64,000 nucleotides of DNA from CAWAPS01 sp963783945 (GCA_963783945.1 CAWAPS010000006.1:186001-250000), one strand, 5' to 3'. Counted from the stretch's first letter, positions 1 through 9,104 are shown. Numbers and translations: made by a program. The notes: generated from the sequence alone by a model not told the origin.

Positions 1-705
1 GAGGAGGAGCGCCGTCTCTGAGATCAGGCTGATGTCCTCGGTGTCGGTCTTCGCCAGATCGAGCGTGCCGGCCCCGGGGGTGGCGACCGGCTTCGAGGGC
101 GCGGCAGCGTTGACGGCTATTCCGCTCTCGTAGAGCTCGGCCGCCAGGCTGATGGTCAGACGATCGAGAGCGGCCTTGACCGTCCCGTACATCCCGAAGC
201 CGGCCGCTACATCGAATTCCGAGAAGGGTGGACCTGGAGGGCGTTCCCCGGCCAGCGACGTCAAGTTGAGGATCCAGCCCCGCTTTCGCTCCCGCATGTG
301 CGGCAGCACGAGCTGGGTGAGGTGAAGGGGGGCGAGCACGTGCATCTCCACCATGAGCCGGGCCCGGCGTTCGGGAAACTCGTCGAGGGGCCGCAGGAAG
401 GTCACGGCCGCGTTGTTGACGAGAATGTCCGGGGGCCCAACCTTCTCGACCACCTCCGCGACCAGCCGCTCGCGGTCCTCGATCCTGGAGATGTCTGCTT
501 GCACCGTGACCGCAGTTCCCCCCTGCGCCGTTATCTCCTCGCCGGTCTCCCGCAGCGATCCGACGTATCTCGGGTCGGGGTCCATGGTGCGGGCGGTGAG
601 GGCCACGGTCGCTCCTTCGCCGGCCAATCGCTCGGCGATGGCCTTGCCCAAACCCCGGCTGGCGCCGGTGACCAACGCAACCTTTCCCTCACAAACGTTC
701 GCCAA
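1..705 (-). CDS. SDR family oxidoreductase, 3' end outside window
   Basis: NAD(P)-dependent short-chain dehydrogenase acting on an unidentified alcohol or ketone. The visible 235 residues carry the cofactor motif TGASRGLG (13-20), NNAA (97-100), the catalytic Ser at about 150 (NLTSLAG) and YGTVK (173-177), so the whole catalytic core is present and only the C-terminus is cut by the window edge. The start is a TTG at 705, the first in-frame start before the Rossmann strand, preceded by GAGGAGGG with a short spacer. It is divergent from the phosphotransferase gene at 831. The family assignment is firm; the substrate is unknown. Confidence 0.85.
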   Translation of the reverse strand, partial: MANVCEGKVALVTGASRGLGKAIAERLAGEGATVALTARTMDPDPRYVGSLRETGEEITAQGGTAVTVQADISRIEDRERLVAEVVEKVGPPDILVNNAAVTFLRPLDEFPERRARLMVEMHVLAPLHLTQLVLPHMRERKRGWILNLTSLAGERPPGPPFSEFDVAAGFGMYGTVKAALDRLTISLAAELYESGIAVNAAAPSKPVATPGAGTLDLAKTDTEDISLISETALLL

Positions 706-830
706 AGTCCCTCCTCGGTGGCCTGGGACGCGAAACTGGAGTCCCGCTACTCGCTTGCGCTCGAAGCGACTGAGGTTAGATCGTAGACAACAGTCGCCGG
801 TAGAGGCCAAAGAAGGATGGACGGAACGAC

Positions 831-1823
831 ATGGCTGCACTCGAAGTCGACATGAGCGATCTGACCGAGCGTCTGACTCCCATCGGGGTGACGGGCATCC
901 AACGGTTGCAAGGGGGCGCATCGAGCCTGACCTACCTCGGTGGGCTCGCGGGTGAAAACTCACGGCGAGTGGTGGTCAAGGTCGCTCCCCCGGGAGTACC
1001 ACCGGTGCTCAACCGGGATGTGCTGCGCCAAGCCCGCTTGTTGCGGGCTCTGCACCCGACCGACGTGCCCGTTCCCGAGGTGCTCTGGGAGGACGCAGGT
1101 GACCCCCCGCAGGTTCCGCCGTTGTTCGTGATGAGCTTCGTGGCCGGAGTCTCGTTCGAACCTCTATTCGACGCCGGCGGAGACGACGACGAGAGGGTCG
1201 TCGCGGAAAGGGCCCGCAGTGCCGCCCGCACCCTGGCCGCGCTGCATGCGTTGGAACCACGCCAGGTGGGCCTGGGGGACGAGCCAGTCGTGGGAACCGC
1301 CGAGGAGATAGACCGCTGGTGCCGGCTGCTCGACACGGTAGACCAGACTCTGGTGGCCGGGTGGAAAGACGTAGCCGCCTCTCTGCACGCCAGCGAACCG
1401 CCTGCACTCCCTTCAGCTATCGTCCACGGGGACTTCCGGCTGGGCAACATGCTGGCAGCCGGGTCGACCATCGTGAGCGTGGTCGACTGGGAGATATGGT
1501 CAATCGGGGATCCTCGGGTCGATCTCGGCTGGTTTCTGTTGAATGCCGACCCCGGGGTCTACGAGCGGCCCACCCGGTACGCCTCGGCCCTGCCGACCCT
1601 CGAGGAGCTGACGGCTATCTATGCCGCAACGCTCGGGCGGCAGCCCCCGGCGCTCCACTGGTTCCAGTCACTGGCCTGCTTCAAGTCCGCCGCCACGTGG
1701 TCATTGATCGTGAAGCACAACCGACGGCGGGAGAAGCCCGATCCCGAGATCGAAGACATAGCGGCTTCGCTGCCACGACTGCTCGAGCAGGCGGCCAACC
1801 TGCTGGCCCGTGGGGCCGCATGA
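831..1823 (+). CDS. Phosphotransferase family protein (APH fold)
   Basis: A 330-residue protein of the aminoglycoside/choline-kinase fold. The Brenner-type catalytic motif HGDFRLGN is at 199-206, the metal-binding DWE at 219-221, and a likely ATP lysine at 50 (VVVK). Actinobacterial members of this size are often encoded beside acyl-CoA dehydrogenases and lipid catabolism genes rather than acting on antibiotics; the SDR and beta-oxidation neighbours here fit that, but the substrate is unknown. The start is uncertain: ATG 831 has a weak AAGGA upstream, and ATG 852 is an alternative. Confidence 0.8.
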   Translation: MAALEVDMSDLTERLTPIGVTGIQRLQGGASSLTYLGGLAGENSRRVVVKVAPPGVPPVLNRDVLRQARLLRALHPTDVPVPEVLWEDAGDPPQVPPLFVMSFVAGVSFEPLFDAGGDDDERVVAERARSAARTLAALHALEPRQVGLGDEPVVGTAEEIDRWCRLLDTVDQTLVAGWKDVAASLHASEPPALPSAIVHGDFRLGNMLAAGSTIVSVVDWEIWSIGDPRVDLGWFLLNADPGVYERPTRYASALPTLEELTAIYAATLGRQPPALHWFQSLACFKSAATWSLIVKHNRRREKPDPEIEDIAASLPRLLEQAANLLARGAA

Positions 1824-1885
1824 TCCATGGCGCTGTCGCTTCGACTCTCTGACCGGCCGGGTGATCATCGGTGATCTCGGTCTAC

Positions 1886-1905
1886 GATGTCATCGACTTG
1901 ACATC
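1886..1905. promoter_or_regulatory. Operator-like inverted repeat upstream of the beta-oxidation operon
   Basis: Seven-base perfect arms GATGTCA and TGACATC are separated by six bases, about 80 bases before the SDR start at 1986. This spacing is typical of a dimeric repressor site. No regulator gene is adjacent, so the binding protein would act in trans. It does not match the KstR-type site I know of. Confidence 0.4.
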
Positions 1906-1985
1906 AGTAAGCTAAGGCTACGCCAACCGGTGGGTCCGCAAAGCAACCTCAGGACGGTTGGCAACGAACGCTAGGAGATATCTCA

Positions 1986-2882
1986 ATGGGCTCAGGAGAG
2001 TTGCTGTGCGACGGTCGTGTGTGCGTCGTGACCGGCGCCGGCCGAGGACTAGGCCGGGAATACGCCCTGGCGCTCGCCGGGCAGGGCGCCAAGGTCGTCG
2101 TCAATGACCTGGGCGGATCCCGGGACGGAACCGGCAGCGACCAAGGCCCAGGCGACGAGGTCGTGGCATCCATTCGCGCCAAGGGCGGCGAGGCCGAGGC
2201 CAACTCCGACGACATCAGCAGTTGGGACGGAGCGGCTCGCCTGATAGACCAAGCGGTCACGGCGTTCGGTGGCCTGGACGTGCTCGTCAACAACGCAGGG
2301 ATTCTGCGAGACCGCATGCTCTTCTCGATGACAGAGGAGGATTGGGACGCGGTGATCCGAGTTCATCTGAAAGGCACCTTCGCCACCAGTCACCACGCAG
2401 CCCAGTACTGGCGGGATCGGTCCAAGGGCGGGCATACGAACAACGCCAGACTCATAAACACCACATCGGTGTCGGGGCTTTATGCCAATCCGGGCCAGAC
2501 AAACTATGGGGCGGCCAAAGCCGGTATCGCCTGCTTCACCCAGATCGCCTCACAGGAGCTAGGTCGGTACGGAGTAACCGTGAACGCCATCGCCCCCGGC
2601 GCGGTGACGAGGCTCACCGAGGATCTGCCGATGCCTGACGACGTACGCTCCCGCTTCTCTCCCGTTTCGGTTGCGCCCGTGATCACGTGGTTGGCCTCCG
2701 AAGACTCATCCGATGTGACGGGCCAGGTGATCGAAGCGTCCGGCCTCGTCCTGGCGGTGGCCGAAGGCTGGCACCGAGGTCCCTCGACCGATCCCATCGA
2801 GTCGGCAGCCGAGGTGGGCCCTGCGGTGCGCCGCCTGATCGCCGAAGCCCGCCCCCGAACGCTGTTCAGCGAGGTGAGCTGA
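1986..2882 (+). CDS. SDR, HSD17B4 / (3R)-hydroxyacyl-CoA dehydrogenase type
   Basis: A 298-residue SDR expected to oxidise a 3-hydroxyacyl-CoA to the 3-ketoacyl-CoA. It has TGAGRGLG at 16-23, and the VVVNDLGG segment (37-44) that is characteristic of the dehydrogenase domain of peroxisomal multifunctional enzyme 2 / HSD17B4 relatives. NNAG is at 102-105, Ser161, and YGAAK at 174-178. The start has AGGAG eight bases upstream. It is first in an operon: the thiolase starts three bases after its stop, giving the last two steps of beta-oxidation in order. Steroid side chain, bile acid or methyl-branched lipid are all possible substrates. Confidence 0.85.
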   Translation: MGSGELLCDGRVCVVTGAGRGLGREYALALAGQGAKVVVNDLGGSRDGTGSDQGPGDEVVASIRAKGGEAEANSDDISSWDGAARLIDQAVTAFGGLDVLVNNAGILRDRMLFSMTEEDWDAVIRVHLKGTFATSHHAAQYWRDRSKGGHTNNARLINTTSVSGLYANPGQTNYGAAKAGIACFTQIASQELGRYGVTVNAIAPGAVTRLTEDLPMPDDVRSRFSPVSVAPVITWLASEDSSDVTGQVIEASGLVLAVAEGWHRGPSTDPIESAAEVGPAVRRLIAEARPRTLFSEVS

Positions 2883-2885
2883 ACC

Positions 2886-4115
2886 ATGGCGACTGCCTGG
2901 ATAATCGACGTGGTCCGCACCCCACGCGGCAAGGGCCGCCCCGATGGGTCCCTGCACGACGTTCACCCTCAGGAGCTCCTGGCCCAGTGCCTGAACGCCC
3001 TGGCCGAGCGGGTGGGATTCGACCCTGCGGACGTCGAGGACGTGGTGGCGGGCAATGGCATATTCAGTGGTGACCATGGTGACTGCATAGGCCGCCTGTC
3101 CGTGCTGCTCGCGGGTTGGCCGGTGACGGTCCCGGGAATGACGCTCAACCGGTTCTGCGGCTCCGCGCAGCAGGCCATCACCGTCGCAGGCATGGGAGTG
3201 GCAAGCGGAGCACAGGATCTGGTGGTTGCCGGCGGGGTGGAATCGATGTCTCGATGGGACCTCACTGCGGGCAGTACCACTATCGACGGTGGGAACCCGT
3301 CGTTTCGAGCCCGGTATCCGACCGTACCGCAGGGAGTGTCCGCCGACCTGATTGCCACGCTCGAGGGTTTCAGCCGCTCGGAGGTGGACGAGTTCGCGGT
3401 CGAGAGCCAAAAGCGGGCCGAAGAGGCCAGGAGCGAAGGCCGCTTCGACCGTGGGATCATCCCGGTCGTGGGCCCTGACGGCCAGGTTCTGCTAACCCGG
3501 GACGAACACCCGCGTCCCGGAACGAGTCTGGATCGATTGGCGAACCTCCAGCCCGCCTTCGCCGAGGCCGGGTCGGTGCGGCCGAACGGCGAGAGCCATA
3601 CATTCGACGAACTGTGCCTACAGCGCTATCCGGCGATTTCAAAGATCGATCACGTCCACCACGCCGGGAATTCCTCAGGCGTCGTGGATGGTGCGGCGGC
3701 AGCGGTGGTGGCATCCGACGCGTGGGTCAAGGCCCACGGGGTCGCGCCTCGCGCTCGTATCCGGGCCACCGCGGCCGTCGGCTCCGAGCCGATCATCATG
3801 CTCACCGCCCCGGGCCCGGCAGCAGAGCGGTGCCTGGCCAAGGCCGGGATGGCCGCCGGCGATATCGATCTGTGGGAGATAAACGAGGCGTTTGCTGCGG
3901 TGCCGCTCAAGATGTCCCGCGATCTCGCTATCGATCCCGGCGCGGTCAACGTGAATGGCGGGGCCATTGCTCTCGGCCATCCGATTGGAGCGACCGGCGC
4001 CATGCTCGTCGGGACTCTCCTTGACGAACTGGAGCGTCGCGATCTCAGCACGGGACTCGTGGCGATGTGCACAGGCGGCGGGATGGGCACAGCAACCGTG
4101 CTGGAGCGGGTCTGA
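2886..4115 (+). CDS. Thiolase (acetyl-CoA acyltransferase)
   Basis: A 409-residue degradative thiolase that cleaves 3-ketoacyl-CoA with CoA to release acetyl-CoA or propionyl-CoA. All three catalytic positions are present: nucleophile Cys91 in NRFCGSAQQ, His365 in ALGHPIGATG, and Cys395 in MCTGGGMG. The length is normal for the FadA family. It follows the HSD17B4-type SDR with a three-base gap, and GAGGTGA lies before its ATG. The racemase and F420-type oxidoreductase genes follow on the same strand. Confidence 0.93.
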   Translation: MATAWIIDVVRTPRGKGRPDGSLHDVHPQELLAQCLNALAERVGFDPADVEDVVAGNGIFSGDHGDCIGRLSVLLAGWPVTVPGMTLNRFCGSAQQAITVAGMGVASGAQDLVVAGGVESMSRWDLTAGSTTIDGGNPSFRARYPTVPQGVSADLIATLEGFSRSEVDEFAVESQKRAEEARSEGRFDRGIIPVVGPDGQVLLTRDEHPRPGTSLDRLANLQPAFAEAGSVRPNGESHTFDELCLQRYPAISKIDHVHHAGNSSGVVDGAAAAVVASDAWVKAHGVAPRARIRATAAVGSEPIIMLTAPGPAAERCLAKAGMAAGDIDLWEINEAFAAVPLKMSRDLAIDPGAVNVNGGAIALGHPIGATGAMLVGTLLDELERRDLSTGLVAMCTGGGMGTATVLERV

Positions 4116-4256
4116 AGTTTGGCAGTTCAACACCGACGCCGCTCACCTTGGGCGCTGCCCTGGAAAGGGAGGACAGATATCAGATGATCAGCTATGCCAC
4201 TCCCGAAGCGGCTGCGTGGCCCGCCGCGGGGACGCGGCCGTGACCGGACTGGCGCC

Positions 4257-5426
4257 GTGACCCCCCCTGCCGGGTCGCCGGCCACCGGGCCGCTGACCGC
4301 GATCAAAGTGCTGATGATGGGCGGGCTGGGACCCGGACCGTTCTGCGGCATGCTCCTGGCCGGACTCGGTGCCGACGTCATACGGGTGGACCGGGTGAAC
4401 GAGGTCGGTCTGCCCCCCCACGTCGACGTGGTGACGCGACGGGGCCAGCGTTCGATCGCCGTAGACGTCAAGGATCCCCAAGGGCGCGATCTGGTGCGGT
4501 CGCTGGCCTCCCGGTCCGACGGGTTTGTCGACGTGTATCGACCCGGGGTGGCTGAGCGACTCGGCATCGGTCCTGAAGATCTGCTCGAAACCAACCCCCG
4601 CCTGGTGTACGCCCGCATGACGGGGTACGGGCAAGACGGTCCTTACGCTCAGATGGCTGGGCACGACATCAACTTCATCGCCCTGAGTGGAGCGCTGCAC
4701 GCCATCGGACCGGCCGATACCCCCGTCCCGCCGCTGAACATTCTCGGCGATTACGGCGGGGGCGGCATGCTCCTCGCTCTCGGTCTGCTGAGTGGGATCC
4801 TCGAGAGCCGCCAATCCGGTAGTGGACAGGTTATCGATGTCTCGATGCTCGACGGGGCGGCGACCCTGATGGCGGTGTTCTACGGCATGCTCGCTCACGG
4901 TGCCTGGGAGGACCGCCGGCAGGCAAACACCGTCGATGGCGCGGCTCACTTCTACCGCACGTACGAGACGGCTGACGGCAAGCATTTCGCCGTCGGCGCC
5001 CTTGAACCTCAGTTCTACGCGGAGCTGTGCAACCGGCTCGGGGTCACTCCTCCGCAGGACTACGACGAGCCGGGCACGTGGGCCGACCACGGGGAAGTCA
5101 TGGCCCGGCGGTTCCGTGAGAAGACCCGGGCCGAGTGGGAGGAAGAGCTGGTCACACCGCAGTCCTGCGCCGCTCCCGTGCTCAGCCTGAGCGAAGCGCC
5201 CGATCACCCGCAGAATCGGTTCAGGAGCACCTTTGTCGACATTGACGGTGTCGTGCAGCCGGCCCCCGCTCCCCGTTTTTCCCGCACCGTGCTGGCTCCG
5301 CCTGGGCCTCCGGCCATGCCCGGCGATCACACCTCAGCCGTGCTCGCCGAGCTCGGGCTGGACGAGCAAGCCGTGAGCTCCATGTTCAGCTCGGGAGTGG
5401 TGCGCCAGAGCGAGGCCGGCTCTTGA
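4257..5426 (+). CDS. Alpha-methylacyl-CoA racemase (CaiB/BaiF fold)
   Basis: Interconverts (2R)- and (2S)-methylacyl-CoA so that branched chains can enter beta-oxidation. Numbered from the GTG at 4257, the protein has His136 in MAGHDINF, Asp165 in LGDYGGG and Glu250 in VGALEPQFY, which match the catalytic His, Asp and Glu of the mycobacterial racemase MCR. This makes the racemase call stronger than a generic CoA-transferase call. An ATG at 4194 would add an arginine-rich 21-residue tail that looks non-coding; GTG 4257 gives 389 residues, normal for the family. The stop overlaps the next gene. Confidence 0.88.
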   Translation: MTPPAGSPATGPLTAIKVLMMGGLGPGPFCGMLLAGLGADVIRVDRVNEVGLPPHVDVVTRRGQRSIAVDVKDPQGRDLVRSLASRSDGFVDVYRPGVAERLGIGPEDLLETNPRLVYARMTGYGQDGPYAQMAGHDINFIALSGALHAIGPADTPVPPLNILGDYGGGGMLLALGLLSGILESRQSGSGQVIDVSMLDGAATLMAVFYGMLAHGAWEDRRQANTVDGAAHFYRTYETADGKHFAVGALEPQFYAELCNRLGVTPPQDYDEPGTWADHGEVMARRFREKTRAEWEEELVTPQSCAAPVLSLSEAPDHPQNRFRSTFVDIDGVVQPAPAPRFSRTVLAPPGPPAMPGDHTSAVLAELGLDEQAVSSMFSSGVVRQSEAGS

Positions 5427-6298
5427 GCATCTATGTCGCCGCCACCCACCGGCCGGTGGCGGAGCTGGTGACCATCTCGCGGCTGGCTGAAGATCTCGGC
5501 TTCGACGGCATCTCGATGGCGGACCACGTTCTGGTACCGGCGCGGCAGGTCTCGGGTTACCCCTACAGCGACGACGGACGCCCCCCGTTCGACGCAGAAA
5601 CACTGTGGTCCGATGTCCTTGTGGTGATGTCCGCCGCCGCCGCGCACACCACCCGGTTGCGCTTTGCGACCGGCGTGTACGTGCTACCCCTGCGCCATCC
5701 GCTCGTGGTAGCCCGGGGATTCGCATCGCTCGAAGCGCTCGCTCCGGGCCGGGTCGAGCTCGGTATCGGAGTTGGATGGATGCGAGAGGAGTTCGACACG
5801 CTCGGCGTGGACTTCTCGCGAAGGGGCGCCTTGATGGACGAATCGATCCAAGTGCTCCGGAAGCTATGGCAAGGAGGGCTCGTCACCCACGAAGGCCCGG
5901 GCTACCCACTTGACCCGCTGTACTTCGAGCCTCATCCTTCCCGGCAGATACCCATTTTGGTGGGCGGTACCAGTGGCCCGGCGATCGAACGGGCGGCCCG
6001 GCTCGGGGATGGTTACATCTCGATGCAAGGGACGCCGGACGACTTGCTCGCCCTGGCCAGCCGGATCAGCCGGCTGCGTGAGTCATTTGGTCGCCGGGAC
6101 TCACCTTTCACCTTCCACACCTGGTCGGACGACGGGCGCAGCTTGCCCGACTACCGCCGGCTCGTCGACGGTGGCATCGATACGTTCTATGTCCCCGCCC
6201 TCGGGCCGCTCGGCCGCGTGAGGTCGATGCTAGAGCGTTTCCTGGTTGAAATCGCGGAGCCGCTTCGGGCGTCGGGGCACCTCGGCCCGGCCCAGTAA
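5423..6298 (+). CDS. LLM-class F420-dependent oxidoreductase
   Basis: A 291-residue luciferase-like TIM-barrel protein, probably using coenzyme F420 for hydride transfer on an unknown substrate. Family signs are LAEDLGFDGISMADHV near residues 21-36, the ELGIGVGWMREEF segment around 110-122, and PILVGGTSGPAIERA in the middle. It resembles the Rv2161c-type group. The start is a TTG at 5423 that overlaps the racemase stop (TTGA), a clear sign of translational coupling, so it belongs to the same operon. Confidence 0.85.
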   Translation: MSIYVAATHRPVAELVTISRLAEDLGFDGISMADHVLVPARQVSGYPYSDDGRPPFDAETLWSDVLVVMSAAAAHTTRLRFATGVYVLPLRHPLVVARGFASLEALAPGRVELGIGVGWMREEFDTLGVDFSRRGALMDESIQVLRKLWQGGLVTHEGPGYPLDPLYFEPHPSRQIPILVGGTSGPAIERAARLGDGYISMQGTPDDLLALASRISRLRESFGRRDSPFTFHTWSDDGRSLPDYRRLVDGGIDTFYVPALGPLGRVRSMLERFLVEIAEPLRASGHLGPAQ

Positions 6299-6375
6299 GG
6301 CCTCGAAGCGGTCCCTTTCGAACCGCCCGTACCGACTCTGATGTCAATCGGAGAGAGTGCCCTGAGCTCCCATTT

Positions 6376-7374
6376 TCATTCCGAACCCGTTGCGAGACTG
6401 TTGCCGCCTTCCGGGCTCCGTAGCCGATCGATGATTTCGGCGCATGCCAGGCCGTCGGCAAACGTAGGAGATCCCTGCTCGACGGCTCCCCGACGAACCG
6501 CGTCGCGAACCTCGATGGCCCACAGGTGCATGTGCACCTTGATGTCCTCGGGCCGGGCGACTCGGAACACCTCCTCGACTCCCTCCTGGTCGTGCCGCAG
6601 GATTCGCTCGCCTCCGATCAGTTCCAGGACGGCGTCGGTCCCGATCACGAGCGTGCGAGCCGGAAGGCTGACTGGTGCGGCCGACGTGCCCTCAATGGTG
6701 ACGGAGACGCCGCCCGCTGAGCGCATCTGCGCGGTAAACCAGTCCTCGGCCGTGCACCGGTGCCGCGCCCCGTTGGCGTCCGGGCGATCGGAGATGGTGA
6801 TACGCCGCTCGGCCGACGCCTTAGTTATCTCGCCGAGGGTCCAGCGCAAGAAGTCGATCTGGTGGCTGCCCCAAGCGCCGATCCAGCCCCCGCCCAACTC
6901 GGCGTCGAACACCCAGCCGAAACGACGCAACGGCACCCGCGTCACGGCCAGGAATGAGGCGATCAGGACACTCAGGGGTTCACCAACCGCCCCATCCTGT
7001 ACCAGGGCCCGAAGCTTTTGAAAGGTCGGATCGAACCGGAGCTCGAAGTTGACGAAATTGAGCACCTTGGCGTCACTCGCCAGGTCGCGCATGGCCGCGG
7101 CCTCGGCCGCGTTGCGCCCGAAAGGCTTATCGCACAGGACGGCATGGCCGCCGTCGATCGCCTGGCGAACGTTGTCGAGGTGCATGAACGGCGGGGAGTG
7201 CACCGAGATCAAGTCGACGTCGTTTCGGGCGCAGAGCGCAGCGACCGCGGCCTCGTCTCGCGGCGAGACCACGTCGACCACTCTGCAGTCCTCGGTCTGA
7301 TCAAAGGCTGGAGCGACGACACGCGCACCGAACCCTCGTCCGATGACACCTACCCGCACCTGCTGTGCGCTCAT
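6376..7374 (-). CDS. Gfo/Idh/MocA family oxidoreductase
   Basis: A 332-residue NAD(P)-dependent dehydrogenase of the glucose-fructose oxidoreductase type. The N-terminal Rossmann fold starts RVGVIGRGFGARV (6-18). The family's Lys-Pro pair is in CDKPFG (81-86), where the lysine is the usual catalytic residue. The C-terminal alpha/beta domain begins after about 120. The substrate is likely a sugar, inositol or other polyol, but nothing here fixes it. It is divergent from the MarR gene, which may regulate it, and convergent with the F420-type oxidoreductase gene. Confidence 0.83.
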   Translation of the reverse strand: MSAQQVRVGVIGRGFGARVVAPAFDQTEDCRVVDVVSPRDEAAVAALCARNDVDLISVHSPPFMHLDNVRQAIDGGHAVLCDKPFGRNAAEAAAMRDLASDAKVLNFVNFELRFDPTFQKLRALVQDGAVGEPLSVLIASFLAVTRVPLRRFGWVFDAELGGGWIGAWGSHQIDFLRWTLGEITKASAERRITISDRPDANGARHRCTAEDWFTAQMRSAGGVSVTIEGTSAAPVSLPARTLVIGTDAVLELIGGERILRHDQEGVEEVFRVARPEDIKVHMHLWAIEVRDAVRRGAVEQGSPTFADGLACAEIIDRLRSPEGGNSLATGSE

Positions 7375-7489
7375 GCTTCTGCCTCTCTGCTCGCCATCTC
7401 AAGGCCGGCCTTCGGCACGATCCCCACACCGTCCGGACTACCCTAGCGGCAGGCGCTTAGCGTCAAGCGATTGATATGCAGGTGCCACG

Positions 7490-8035
7490 ATGGTATGGTG
7501 CTCCCACATCGCCATGTGCCCTAGCGATCATGCCCGTGAGCCTGCGGAGCCACCGGAATACACGTTGTGGCTCATGAAGCGGGCGTGGCAAAACGGCCAT
7601 CGTGCTCTGAGCGAGGCAGTCCGGATCTATGACATCACCCCCACCCAGCTTGGCGCGCTCAACGAACTGGTAGATGACCCGGGACCGTCCGGCGCCGAGC
7701 TGGCCCGACGGCTGATGGTCACGCCACAAGCGGCCCAACTGGCCATCACCGCCCTCGAGCGACGGGGATTGATCGAGCGCAGACCCGACCCCAACCATCG
7801 CCGGATAGTTCGAACGTTCCTCACGAGCGAAGGCCGCAGCGTCGCCAATGTCTGTCTGTCCCGAGGCCTGCAGGCGGAGAACCGATACCTCGCGATCCTC
7901 GACGAAGACGAACGAAGCACGCTTATCGACTTCCTCCTCCGGTTGGCCAAACAGGCCCCGTCGCATCTCAACGACATCGACAGCTATGGGGCCGACCTGG
8001 CCGACTCCGAAGAGCTGCCTGACGCCGAGAACTAG
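7490..8035 (+). CDS. MarR-family transcriptional regulator
   Basis: A 181-residue winged-helix regulator. The HTH core runs roughly 50-110 (PTQLGALNELV, SGAELARRLMVTPQAAQLAITALERRGLIER), followed by the wing PDPNHRRIVRTFLT and a dimerisation helix. An acidic tail (from about 165) is unremarkable. ATG 7490 has AGGTG five bases upstream; ATG 7514 is an alternative. It is divergent from the Gfo/Idh gene with a 115-base gap that would hold both promoters. The ligand is unknown. Confidence 0.85.
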   Translation: MVWCSHIAMCPSDHAREPAEPPEYTLWLMKRAWQNGHRALSEAVRIYDITPTQLGALNELVDDPGPSGAELARRLMVTPQAAQLAITALERRGLIERRPDPNHRRIVRTFLTSEGRSVANVCLSRGLQAENRYLAILDEDERSTLIDFLLRLAKQAPSHLNDIDSYGADLADSEELPDAEN

Positions 8036-8044
8036 CTTTCCGCT

Positions 8045-8064
8045 GGGCCGGTGGGATGCGGCCC
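8045..8064. terminator. Possible terminator between convergent genes
   Basis: GGGCCG and CGGCCC form six GC pairs around an eight-base loop, ten bases after the MarR stop and before the stop of the convergent CMD gene. There is no long U tract, so the assignment is tentative. Confidence 0.35.
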
Positions 8065-8099
8065 TTCACGTCGCCGAATGAGCCCAGCCCGCGTGGGCG

Positions 8100-8486
8100 T
8101 CAGGATGCTCCGTCGCGCGCCGCCCTGACGGCGCGGATGCCCCGGCGGGCCGCCAGACCCGCCGGCGCCCCGCAGTACGCCGCGATCTGAAACATGAGCT
8201 CGTCGATCTCGGCGTCGGTGACGCCGGTCTGGGGCGAGCTTCCGGCGTGAAGGCAGAACTCCTCCATTCGGCCCATAGCCGCCGTCATGGCCATGACGAG
8301 CAGGCTCCTGTCGCGCGGTGTGAGTGCACCTCCTCGAGTCCAGACGCCCCACGCCATCGAGGTGAGGTAGTCCTGAAACTCCTGAGCTATGGGGTCCGGG
8401 TCGGCGGTCATGCTGTCGACGTAGGCGTCGCCAAGCATGGCCCGGCGCATGGCCCGAGCAGCACGCAATTGGCTGGACTCTTCCAT
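8100..8486 (-). CDS. Carboxymuconolactone decarboxylase family protein
   Basis: A 128-residue single-domain CMD/AhpD-like protein. The family helix pair is recognisable: TPRDRSLLVMAMTAAMGRMEEF (about 56-77) followed by the conserved His80 in CLHAG, then TDAEIDELMFQIAAYCGAPAG. A peroxidatic CxxC pair is absent, so it is closer to gamma-carboxymuconolactone decarboxylase (PcaC) than to AhpD; the real substrate is unknown. AGGAGG sits just before the ATG. The SnoaL-like gene lies upstream on the same strand with a 33-base gap, so the two are probably co-transcribed. Confidence 0.8.
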   Translation of the reverse strand: MEESSQLRAARAMRRAMLGDAYVDSMTADPDPIAQEFQDYLTSMAWGVWTRGGALTPRDRSLLVMAMTAAMGRMEEFCLHAGSSPQTGVTDAEIDELMFQIAAYCGAPAGLAARRGIRAVRAARDGAS

Positions 8487-8519
8487 GTTCCTCCTGTCCT
8501 TTGCCGCCCCGTTCGCTGG

Positions 8520-9104
8520 TCAGCTTGTTAGTCGGCCCCCAATAGCCGGAAGTCCGTTGTCCCTTGGGAGGATATAGGAAAGATCTGTCTCATCCCGTTG
8601 ACCGCGGGGTGCGCTTCCCAAAATGGCCGACGCTACCGCCGGTTCTTGTCCCTCGGCCCGGCTTCCGGCCGGAACGACTGTAGTCAGTTCGCGTACGACC
8701 CGTCGCTCGGCAATTCTCCAGCCTGATTCCCCGCGGCGCTCGAATACATCCAGGTATCTCGACCCTGTGCTGAAATTGACCGTCGGGTCGTCGATCGGCT
8801 CGCCCCAGTGCTGGGCCAACACGTAGGTCTCCGCTACTGCCCGGTCGCTCCCGATCTCGGCGAGATGATTTGATACGAAGTGACTGGTACCGGAGAACTT
8901 GGCCCGAAGCCCGCGTTCCGCAGAGGCGATGAATGACTCGATGCTCTGGGCGTCTCCGGCGCCTTGGTGAACGGCACCGTCGTGGTAGCAGCTTCTCAGT
9001 AGATCCATGTCGACACGGTCAATGGCACGGCAATATCGCACGACCACGTCATAAATGGCCTGCCGATCCAGCAACCTAGCAAGCCGGGACCAGTCGGCGC
9101 TCAT
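8520..9104 (-). CDS. SnoaL-like / NTF2-fold protein
   Basis: A 194-residue protein of the SnoaL_4 type, a cone-shaped alpha+beta barrel. The opening helix (RQAIYDVVVRYCRAIDRVD, about 14-32) and DLLRSCYHDGAVHQG are typical. Related proteins include ring-hydroxylating dioxygenase beta subunits, dehydratases and polyketide cyclases, so the fold is clear but the activity is not. The C-terminal 40 residues look low in structure. It heads a two-gene unit with the CMD gene downstream. Confidence 0.72.
   Translation of the reverse strand: MSADWSRLARLLDRQAIYDVVVRYCRAIDRVDMDLLRSCYHDGAVHQGAGDAQSIESFIASAERGLRAKFSGTSHFVSNHLAEIGSDRAVAETYVLAQHWGEPIDDPTVNFSTGSRYLDVFERRGESGWRIAERRVVRELTTVVPAGSRAEGQEPAVASAILGSAPRGQRDETDLSYILPRDNGLPAIGGRLTS

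Noticed and set aside
4188..5330. 380-codon open frame antisense to the racemase gene
   Set aside because: The sense frame carries the AMACR catalytic triad; the antisense frame shows nothing.
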